From Rhodocollybia butyracea (taxonomy: Eukaryota; Basidiomycota; Agaricomycetes; Agaricales; Omphalotaceae), in the NCBI GenBank assembly GCA_015501585.1, contig JADNRY010001133.1, positions 1 to 16,560 of the forward strand: a DNA stretch of 16,560 bases, given 5' to 3'. A model generated the notes under the pieces. The model was given only the letters and a program-made list of their open reading frames with translations. It was not told where the DNA came from and did not search any database. The first letter of the stretch is position 1, and the number at the start of each line of letters is the position of its first letter. Positions 8,312 to 16,560 of this stretch are shown piece by piece. The position numbers and the translations under genes are program-made.

Positions 8312-9390
8312 ACCTTGGTGGACTCCTCATTGATATTAAGTATTATTATAGTAAGTATTGAGGTTCTACAGCATATTTTGAAGTAGAATAGCAGTCAAGG
8401 ACAGCTTTCCTTTTGAGGATTAACACGGCTCTTCCTTGTGAGAGGCATCGACCTCACCCTAGTCTTCCCTAGGCAAACTCGTTACACACAGACGATCCCC
8501 TCACTCTCCTTATCATGACATTAATGCCGGGGAGTGATTGCGCTATGTGACTTTCGCCACCCAATCAATACTTATCCAACTGATTTCCAGTACAAATTCC
8601 AGCAGCTGCTGCAGTATTGTCTTGCTTTGTGACAGTTACAAGTCCTGAATGAAATGAAGGCTCGTCCTTATGACGGGTTTCGGCGTGAGAATCTGTCCCG
8701 ATTGAGCCTGATTTTGTCCAAATCGAGTTGACCTAATAAGGAGATTTAGTTTTGATATATTTGGGATGTCAAAGCAATTGCCATGTGATCTGGTAGTTGC
8801 TCATCTCCGCACCTTTTGTGCAGCTTCTCGTCGTTCCTTCAAATCTATTTCTCGTTTTCTCGTTTCGCTTTGTATACACCGCTGCTTTGTATGTGTTATA
8901 TGCTCAGTGCACATACACCTCAGGGATTTGTGGGCTCAGTCTTTCTTTGATCTTGATTTTTTTGGTGACATATGTGAGTTTAATTCTATCCTTTTTGTGT
9001 TCCATTTCGTGCACCACTACCTCCGCTGATGTTATATTTTCTTCCCTTGAACTTGTTGCACTAAAAGTAAAAGCTGTTTCTGTTGCAGGTTGCAGGCCTC
9101 TCATGCGCGAATTCTCGATGCGATTGATGCAATAATGCCACACGGCGTTTATCTCACCTATTTGCGACTCCGTTCTTTACCTCCTCGGATTTTCATCTTC
9201 TATCGGCGGTGGTTGAAGTTGTGTCTCTTTCAGGGTATTTATTGCTCTTGGTGGCGACTTCATCCTCTAATTACTTCGCTTGTTTTTTTTTTTAGTTCCG
9301 CACCTTGCACACAAAATGCTGACTATCACTTCCTGCAAGTACTAATTGGGCATCTTTCTTATCCCTTGGGCTGATTTTTTACTTTCGCAG
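8312..9390 (+). other. Intergenic plus possible 5' exons of the following gene
   Basis: From 8312 to about 8760 I see no gene. From about 8766 the plus strand becomes pyrimidine-rich, with short coding-like pieces between intron-like stretches. One is the segment after a GCAG at about 9094, reading ASHARILDAIDAIMPHGVYL. Another is the segment 9296-9341, which ends at a GTACTA donor paired with the CGCAG acceptor at 9390. These could be 5' exons of the gene at 9391, but I could not build a consistent phase, so no gene model is offered. Confidence 0.3.
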
Positions 9391-10372
9391 TGCCCACCGA
9401 GATTACTACAAAAATTTTGAGAGCCTATGTCTCATTTTATCTTATTCCATCCTTTGACATCACTCAAGTTCCTGCAAATGACAGTTCCACACTTGAATCC
9501 CGTCGCTCTGCCGAACGCCTAGAGTTGCTTGCAATGCTATCTGTTTCCTGGTCGTTTGCTGCAGTGCTGCCTGGTTTGATCTTCCAGCGCGTTAACATCT
9601 TTTCTGTGAGTGCTCTTTCCAAGTTCCACAGTGCTCTTTCCTCGCGCTCGTTTATCACAGGTCACTTTGCCGAGGCTTTGACTTTTATCAAATTTTCTTT
9701 CGCACTCGGCTCAGATATCACGTTTGGCCCAGCTAGTACTGGGAGTCCCATTGGCGAAATCCTTCATTGCGCTCCAAATGTTTGATGTGTCTCATTTGAG
9801 TTCCATCCCACTTCTCCACACTTTGTGTCCCGACTCCTTGACTTTGCCCGGCACCATCTCCCTCCCCATGTTTCTGCAATTATCATGCGCATGCAAACCT
9901 CCATTCTTTCACTCTCGCCTCCCCATCTATTCAGCTGAACCATCTGGAATGATCACGGTTGGCCTGCGTTTTTCGCCTCCATCCCTCATGTAGCGGATGT
10001 CACCATTATAACAATGCAGTACATTCCGTGGCCACCTTTTCCGCGTGTTGAAACTGCGATGAAAAACGCTTGGCTCGCAGATGTGGGTCCTGCTTTTCAC
10101 TCCACTTTGGCCATTGCGCTCTTCGTCACATTGCCCATGCTACCTATCTTTCGCAAGTCAAAACTGGTGCTGCAGATCCTCCTGACTTACTCGCTCATAA
10201 TTCTTGGGGGTCCACTTGTTCGGAATGGAGGCGTTGCAAGCAGCCTGAAGTTGGATCTGATTTGAATAGCATTACCTATTTTGCCAGGGATAAAGCTCCT
10301 TTTCCTGCTGCTACGTCTGCTCCTGAATTTGCCCGCCTTTTTAGTTTCGGTAAAACGCTCGCATTTACTTAG
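9391..10372 (+). pseudogene. F-box-like protein remnant with in-frame TGA codons
   Basis: After a clear acceptor (TTTCGCAG, ending 9390) the frame reads PTEITTKIL, the shape of an F-box opening. It then reads LLAMLSVSWSFAAVLPGLIF and RVNI, which resembles the Leu/Val-Ser-aromatic body of fungal F-box proteins. The same frame stays open for about 870 nt except for TGA at 9783-9785 and 9936-9938, continuing through SFEFHPTSPHFVSRLLDF and WPAFFASIPHVADVTI to 10265. From about 10120 a second frame (LSQVKTGAADPPDLLAHNSW, to 10372) looks more protein-like, suggesting a shift near 10100-10150. If F-box, it would be an SCF ubiquitin-ligase adaptor, but the family call is tentative. Two stops and a likely shift make a functional product unlikely. 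It converges with the minus-strand gene ending at 10571. Confidence 0.4.
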
Positions 10373-10570
10373 TTTTATCAAAGCTTTCTCAATGTACTTA
10401 TCTGTTTGTTTTTTCTTGCAATTATTTTGATCAATATATTCTGCTACTGCATGCTGTGTCACACAATCTGAAGTTATATTTCCCGATCCGCTCCACTACT
10501 GCAAGTGATATCTGACCGTCCTGCCATCTCTTATCTGCCCATAAACTGACTTCAATTTCAACGGCCTTTT

Positions 10571-12148
10571 CTACTGGATAGCACTGCTACCTTCATTCAC
10601 ATCCAAGTTCATCTCCTTCAGCCTTTTCCTTGTCACCTCCACCTCCTCCTTGTCAAAAGCAGCTCTTTTTCTCAGTTGAGTGACTTTTCTCCCTCCACTC
10701 GAACCAAGCATAGCTTTCTTTTTAATCCACGCCTGCATTTGCACAGTATGTCAGCTTGTTTCTTTCAATGTTTCGGTACTCACTTGTGTGTGTTTCCCTT
10801 CTAGAAGTGTCACAGACCTCAATAGCAGTTTTGCTACTCCACTTGTCGGATTATTGGCTCCTCGTCCTTCGATTGCGATGGCGGCGAATGCAATATCTAC
10901 GATATCTCCGACGTGCAACTGGTGGGGTGCTATGGTTTCTGTTCTACACATTTTGGTCAGTGTTCTGCTCTCTTAGGCAATATGGTACTTACTTTTTCTT
11001 TTTCTTTTCCTTACCATTTACCTCAACGCCAAAGTTCACAACGTTCTCATCTCCATATACATACCCCACCCCACTCGCCTTCACATTGTGCAGAAAGTTG
11101 TTTGAATCTATCATCTCATCGATAACTGCCCACTCCATGTTAGGTGCTTCGTTTTTGGGTGTGAATAGGCGGCTGCTGAATTCTAGACCGCTATACCTTC
11201 CTAGATCCTTGATTTCAATCGGTTTCAAACCTGGAACGTGTCTCGCAAGTATCGCGTAAACGTCCATCACTGCCTCTATGTCTCTATCAAAACCCTCACT
11301 GCCTAGCCCACTCACCACAATGGATTGCCTCAAGTGCCTCAGCTTTTTAGCACTCCTGCAATATGATTATCAGTTTTCATGTGCTGTGTGCTCTTACTAG
11401 TGACTTACCTATCGCCTTTGACGGGTGCCAGTTTCTTGTCTTCAATCACACCTTGGATGTGAAAGATGACTTCTTCGCTGCATTCCCCAGTTTGCCGCCA
11501 GGTTACGGGCCAACAATCTGGTTCACTGTATTTTTTTTCCGTCCACGGAGTCTTGCAGTGCTCCATTCTGTCAAATATTCAGTGGCTACTTTGTGTGCAT
11601 CTGGAGTGATTCACCTCGGTCAACTGCCTGGTTTGAGTGTGAAAGGGTCTGTCTGCTTCTCTGCTTGTTCAGATACCACGAAGCGCTTCTTCTGCAATAT
11701 TGTGAGTTGTCTTTTTGTTCACTACTGCTTTTCGACTTACTAGCTTCGTTTGCACTGTAGTGTTCATCCATGATGCGATGCTTTCATCTCGACCAACTGC
11801 GATGTCTTATACTCTGGTAATATTGTTTGCCTTTTTGGGCCATCTATTACTCTTCATCTACTCATTACTTTCTGCTGGTGTTTATTCGCCTCCGAGGCTG
11901 CTTCCACTCTAGTGCTACTGGTTATCTGCTGCTCATTTGTGGAGCTCACCTTGTACTTTGACAGGTGTCTGCTTCCAATCACTTATCGGTATCCTGCTTC
12001 TTACTTGTCCAGCCCACTATTGGTGGTAGCTGTTGCTTGTCACCTACCTTGACAGCTATACACCTTCAAAGTACTGGTGGTTCTCGTTTTACTATCTGTG
12101 CAGCGTGGAATTTGTGTTGACACTTACCTGTTGAGTAATTAACCACAT
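10571..12148 (-). pseudogene. Unrecognised multi-exon gene, minus strand, with in-frame TGA codons
   Basis: The 3' half is well resolved: exons 11691-11409, 11355-10993, 10943-10784 and 10732-10571, joined by 49-53 nt introns with good donors and acceptors. They encode WPVTWRQTGECSEEVIFHIQ, VMDVYAILARHVPGLKPIEI, FTPKNEAPNMEWAVIDEM and QLHVGDIVDIAFAAIAIEG, ending in a basic Lys/Arg/Glu tail and TAG. Upstream exons are less certain: 12148-12128, 12095-12048, 11993-11950, 11908-11869 and 11796-11741. The 12148 ATG is provisional, since the frame is open further upstream. In-frame TGA occurs at 12068-12066, 11981-11979, 11622-11620 and 11613-11611. An eight-A run near 11530 needs one more base to keep frame. 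The phase also fails at the 11868-11797 intron. No known domain is recognised. It is divergent from the gene at 12310. Confidence 0.5.
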
Positions 12149-12309
12149 TTCACGCTGCTCTTCAAATCCTCCTCGGGGTTTCTCTACATTTATATCTTAC
12201 ATTTCAGCTCTGCAGTTCAGACTCTACTTAAAGATTAGCTTGCATTCTTTGACTTCCCCACCTACCTGCAACACTCTACCAACTGTGAACTCTTTATTCG
12301 ATAATTGCA
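12149..12309. promoter_or_regulatory. Divergent intergenic region
   Basis: About 160 bp lie between the provisional minus-strand start at 12148 and the plus-strand ATG at 12310, so the two genes may share a bidirectional promoter. No clear TATA box or operator is seen. Confidence 0.25.
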
Positions 12310-15300
12310 ATGTCTGCGTGAGTGGTTGCGACTTTTTTACCCGTCTTCTCTTTTTTTTTTTGGGAGGGAGGCACTATATCTATTTTCTTTCCCAGATCTA
12401 GTGCTGTTCGCCGATCTACTAGGCGCTCTGTGCCCAGTACCCGGTACCCTTCAACTTTTTTTCTGTATGTTTATTTACCCTGGCATTTGCTTGGTCCACT
12501 TGCATCTAATTCGCTTAATTTTTTGTTTTAAAAGTCATTCAGATTCTATTGTGTCTCCTTCCGAATCTGCTGCTCAAGCGTCTGCCACTGATCCTACTGA
12601 AAATGGTGGTGGCTTTATTCGCCCTGAATGCTCTCCAAAAATGGATGAGGCTTTGCCTCTTTCGCGTGCGGCATCTCCATTGTCAGATGTATTTTCCGCT
12701 CCTGCTCTTCAAATTTCGTGCGTTTTTTTTCCGGTTTATTGCTGTTCTCTGAGGTCCTTGATTTTTAGTTCTCACCTGTCACCCATGCTGTCCTCAAAGT
12801 CAACTTTGTTTGGGTCGATCGGTAACACCAAAGGTTCTGGTACTTTGTCATACCTTGTCAACTACAATGATGACACTGACGACGTTGGCGACACCAGTAA
12901 GTTTCCTTTGCTGTTATCTTGTGCACAAGCCAAGTTCATTTTCTCTAGTAGATACTCCAATTGGTCGAGTCTACTCTCCTCCAGCCCCTGCTGCATTTGG
13001 TTCGGTCCCCAATCCCTTCTCTAATCCGATTGCTCCAGGACCCGCACCTTCCACTGCATTTGGTTCGGTCCCCAACCCCTTCTCAAGTCCAACTGATCTA
13101 GGAACCACGCCTACTGCAGTTCGCACAGTATCTGCTTTGGCCAGTCTTTCTGGTGGAGATGCATCCCCTGGTCTTGCATACCCTGTGCTTGATTGGTCTG
13201 GCCATTCTGCTCGGCCTCTCTTCTTTTCTTCTTTGGATTTGCAATATGAAACAGACAGTTTGCCACCGCCTAAACAAAATTGTGCACGCGATCATCTACT
13301 TTTTTAATTTCTAATCTTGCTGACTTTAATTTACTTACTAGATTTACACCTTCTTTGTCGCCTTCAAAGCGGTCACGCTTGGCTAATTCTCCACTTCCAG
13401 CTGCAGGGTCCCTCTCGCGTACTCCTTCATCACTGGTCATAGACGGTATTACTTATGTTCCTGCTGGGGGCGTATCTCCTGCACATCTAGGATCTGATTC
13501 CAATGGGACTGCAGTTAATGCTACTCCATTGGATGATGATGATTCTGACGAGATCGAGATTGTGACCCTCCGCAGTGGCACACGGAGTTCAACCATTGAT
13601 TGCGACAATGATGTGTTTGATGCTCTGGATATGGATCTTCCTGCTGATCTAGAATCCATACCGGCCCTGGCATCTCCGCCAAAGTATACTTCAAACTTGG
13701 CACATATATCTTCTCAATATCGCATCGGTGCCCCTGCATTATCTTCTTCTCCTTGTTCTGTGCCACCAGCGTCTCCTGCTAAACCTACAACACCTGTTCC
13801 GAAAGACCTTCGGAAATCTGCTAGGTTACCTGCTTTGCCCAGTCCATCTGCTCGCGGTTCTGCTGGCGATTGGCAGCTATCCAGAAGGCTTTGTCTTCTG
13901 TTGCCACAGAGGATGTTTACCCCACTCGCTCAAAAATTTCAGCGTGGGTACCCATTCCAACTTCACCTGCACCATCTCCAGTCCAGCTGCGCCGGTCCCT
14001 CCTCTCGCAGATTGACTCGATCATGGTGCCTGTTGCTTCCCTCCTTCTGCTTTGTTTGTCAATGGTGGTTTGAGTTCCGATGGTTGCCTTAATCTTGATC
14101 TTTTTGACATTTATCTTGCACCAACATACACCAGTGTTCTTAATTTGAAGTGCGTGCATTTTATCTTGTTTTTCAACTTAAAGTAATATTTGTGTTTTCA
14201 GGATGCCTGTGCTGTACCCAATCATGGCTAACACTCCTGTTGCCGAGGACGTTGACTGGCTCCCTTTTCGCAATGTCTACAGTCCTCTTGATTTAACCTC
14301 GAAAAGGTATTGTTTTCACTGCACTCACTGCACTCATACTTGGCTTGTTTACCCTCCCTTTGTTCTTCTAGAAGTGTCTTTCGATGCACAGTCTTCACTA
14401 ATATGGGCTGCTTTGTTAACCCGTCTCGAGCAAACCCAAATGTTGTGAAGCGTGTCCCTTCAGCTAAGGGCACAGCGGGCCTTTGTCCTGCAGGCAATGC
14501 CCACCTTGCTCGGCACACTTCACTTTTTTTGACGACCGGTGTAGTCCATCGCTCATTGTTGTACAGTGTTGTTCCTGTGACGCTGGCTAATAACAATGTT
14601 TGCGTCATGCGCGAACTCCTGCTTAAACCATTCCAGCAAGAGTTTCAACGTCTAGCTGGATTCTTTGCTTCTGCGTTCTCTTTTGACAACGTGGCTTTTC
14701 CTGCTTCTGGGGGTAGTATTTCTTTGACCTCGACTCAATTTTTTGAGGACCAGCGTAGCAAAGTTAACGACAATTACTCGCCAGTTGCAACCAGTCAGTG
14801 CAATTTTTTTTTTCTATTTCTCTCACTTGATACTTTCCTTCTTTCTTTTGTAGTCCACCAGGCAAATAGGCCCCCTCGATACGCTGAATCAGACCACCGC
14901 CTGACTGTCACAGGTCAGTTCAAGTCAACCACGGCGTTTTACTGACCCAAGTGAGTGCGCAGCAATATTAATACCTGCTTAACTCTCATTGATTGCTGCA
15001 GTTCCTGTCTACGACGGTCGGTGTGCAGGTACATACTGCATTTGAGTGCGAAGCAAACCAGCTTCACGAACTAGCAATAGCATTGTATCCTCTCCTTCAA
15101 AGCGGTATGGTTGACCTTCCTCCTGGCTCCGTGGTCACCGTTGGTTACACTGCACACACGTACACCACTCAAAGACACTATCGGAGCATTCCCACCTGTC
15201 TCTCATTTAATGTAGCTTTTGTTGTGCTTCTTGCACTTCCACTGCTTCTGCACTGGCACACTCTCCTTCAACTGCGCTTTCCTTCCCTTATTCAGATCCA

Positions 15301-15405
15301 AGGGCCCTTGCTTCATCTTACCGCACTGCCCAGGTGCATCCACTCCCACCCAGGTTCCCACTCCCTTTTGGATTTGCGCAGCCCAGGGCGCACTGGTTCG
15401 ACTGA
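12310..15405 (+). pseudogene. Unrecognised Ser/Pro-rich multi-exon gene with frame breaks
   Basis: Exons follow visible splice sites: 12310-12317, 12396-12464, 12543-12717, 12769-12896, 12949-13281, 13342-14149, 14202-14306, 14372-14793, 14854-14913, 15002-15159 and 15216-15405. The protein opens MSA...AVRRSTRRSV. A disordered Ser/Pro/Thr/Ala region follows, with an acidic patch (DDDDSDEIEIVTL) and a two-copy FGSVPNPFS repeat. A more structured C-terminal half contains PTYTSVLNLKMPVLYPIMA, VDWLPFRNVYSPLDL, VPVYDGR, DLPPGSVVTVGYTAHT and a Pro-rich end. Phase fails at the 12464/12543 junction (seven-T run), at 13281/13342, near 13870, near 14035 and near 15015-15040. Exons otherwise read cleanly, so the exon skeleton is credible. 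I recognise no enzymatic domain. The basic N terminus and disordered body would suit a nuclear or DNA-associated protein, but that is a guess. A coding-like frame at about 15500-15599 may be a further exon. Confidence 0.5.
12991..13116 (+). repeat. Two-copy 63-bp (21-codon) tandem repeat within the Ser/Pro-rich gene
   Basis: Units at 12991-13053 and 13054-13116 share the opening CTGCATTTGGTTCGGTCCCC. Both encode AFGSVPNPFS followed by a divergent Pro/Thr/Ala spacer. The repeat keeps frame. Confidence 0.75.
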
Positions 15406-16392
15406 CGAGGTAGTTTACTACGAAGATTTATTCTAACTTGTGTTTGCTCTTTTACCTACGCGCCTACTTCTGCGTCTTTGCTTGGTTAAGTTGTACTGCT
15501 AATTATTCTAATGTGCACACTGCTCCTTTTTCCTCCACATTATCTACTTCTCCTGCTGTGAGACGCGCGCATCAAGAACTGGTCCTATCCAGCGAATGAA
15601 CTAACTCCAGTGAACATTAGAATGGCAGTCAAGTTCTTGGAGGGCAATGTATTTGGCGGGAGATTCAGATGCGTGAGGACAACGAGCGTCCCGCATAATC
15701 GAGCTGCTCGGCGACATTGCAACCTGCACCTTCCAGCACCTGCAGATTAATCTACTAAGTCCAATCCGCGGTCCTAAAGAGTCCTAACCTGATAACCCAG
15801 AGCTCCGGTGGCCGATGGAGGACAAAGAAGTTTTCAATATTTAGGCGCTCAGCGAGCGCTGGCAACGCAGTGAAAAGGCTTGCAGTGGCGCCTCAGAAAA
15901 AGAAGCTAGTTTGCGCCGAGTGCAGCTGAGGAGGTTGCAGCACATGCGTGGTACCTTGTAATTATAGCGACCCTCTGCAGAAAGTAGAAAGTGAGCGGTT
16001 ATCAGCAAAAATTAGATAAACATCTACCAGAGTCGGTGTGGCTTCAGATGTGAGCCGGGTCAAAGACATCCGCCAGCGCAAATGGACCACAATCGATCGT
16101 AAGACCTAGAATCAACGCGCTAAACAAAATAACATTGATTCGCGCACAACTGGTACTACTTCATAACTTACTTGTCGGTATTGATGACCCCGCGCACAAC
16201 CCCGTGCGCCTTTACTGCGGATTCAGTACACTTCTACCGCGAGACACACCCCACCTGCCGCCCCGCTACCATCTTAGCGTTTCGTCTCGCGACTTCCAGG
16301 ACAAGTTCTTTGGCGATGCTTTTGGGCGCTTACGCGATCATGTTGACTGATGTCCGGGCCGCTGTTGATGTTCAACTTGAACTTGTTCAACG
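15406..16392. other. Fragmented coding-like sequence, no gene model
   Basis: Several short plus-strand pieces look protein-like but do not join. They are about 15500-15599 (TANYSNVHTAPFSST), 15712-15783 (IIELLGDIATCTFQHLQINL) and 15797-15961, which is Arg/Glu/Ala-rich and interrupted by TAG at 15842. The last piece, about 16138-16350, reads DFQDKFFGDAFGRLRDHVD and then continues in another frame (DVRAAVDVQLELVQR) to a TGA at 16394. A small hairpin (GCGCTC-AGC-GAGCGC) is at about 15845-15859. This could be a decayed gene or an ORF1-like remnant of a retroelement. No domain is recognised. Confidence 0.3.
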
Positions 16393-16560
16393 ATGAGCAC
16401 CCAACCTGTTGAAATTGTCGCTCGAATACAACCTCCCCTCCTCAATGAACAGACCATCGGCGCCACATCCGACGTCCCGATTCCTTCCGGCCATACTCTG
16501 ACTGCAGCTCGTCCGATTCCGTTTACTTCTTGGGTTTCGATATCCTCTTCTGGTGCAAAT
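16393..16560 (+). CDS. 5' end of an unrecognised ORF, runs off the window
   Basis: The frame is open from ATG at 16393 to the last base (56 codons), reading MSTQPVEIVARIQPPLL and then a Pro/Thr/Ser-rich stretch. No signal peptide or domain is visible. The ATG overlaps the TGA of the preceding frame as ATGA (16393-16396). Length and function cannot be judged from this part, and an intron could follow soon. Confidence 0.35.
   Translation, partial: MSTQPVEIVARIQPPLLNEQTIGATSDVPIPSGHTLTAARPIPFTSWVSISSSGAN

Noticed and set aside
9391..12148. Reassignment of UGA to a sense codon.
   Set aside because: Exportin-T in the same window ends at TGA and uses TGG for tryptophan, so UGA is a normal stop here.
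12305..13024. A single continuous 239-codon plus-strand ORF.
   Set aside because: It reads through introns: 12718-12768 is 51 nt, a multiple of three, with GTGCGT and TTTTTAG. The spliced model is better.
15622..15750. 43-codon ORF starting MAVKFLEGNVFGG.
   Set aside because: Too short, with no context or family, and neighbouring frames look equally protein-like.

Overview
The window looks like a filamentous basidiomycete (Agaricomycetes-type) nuclear contig. It has short phase-variable spliceosomal introns (mostly 49-59 nt, GTRNGT donors, CAG/TAG acceptors), interrupted genes, DNA-transposon debris and a solo LTR. This assignment is an inference from gene architecture; I ran no database search.

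Layout. (1) Positions 1-162 hold the 3' end of a Ser/Thr/Asn/Gly-rich, probably secreted protein, then its 3' UTR. (2) Positions 340-1670 hold weak, conflicting coding signal on both strands, possibly an eroded gene, with several compact hairpins. (3) Positions 1675-2369 are a TA-flanked, long-terminal-inverted-repeat DNA element of the Tc1/mariner/MITE type. (4) Positions 2767-6777 are the one clear conserved gene, exportin-T (LOS1/XPOT), with 13 exons and about 1092 codons. It needs four single-base corrections, all surplus bases. (5) Positions 7129-7341 hold a small coding-like fragment, 7436-7765 a second inverted-repeat element, and 8093-8306 a solo LTR with a perfect 5-bp target duplication.

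(6) Positions about 9391-15405 carry three multi-exon or broken genes of unrecognised families. An F-box-like remnant (+) converges on a minus-strand gene (12148-10571). That gene in turn diverges from a Ser/Pro-rich plus-strand gene (12310-15405) across a gap of about 160 bp. Splice sites are well preserved, but the first two genes carry in-frame stops that are all TGA, and the last two carry frameshifts. They resemble decaying members of a dispersed lineage-specific family. (7) Positions 15406-16392 hold fragments only, and an ORF starting at 16393 runs off the window.

Only exportin-T can be tied to a pathway (Ran-GTP dependent nuclear export of mature tRNA). The rest is accessory, repeat-rich sequence. 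No tRNA, rRNA, CRISPR array or prokaryotic feature was seen. Two explanations for the frame breaks remain open: real gene decay, or residual indel errors in a long-read assembly. The exportin-T pattern favours the second for that gene. The TGA-only stops favour the first for the accessory genes.
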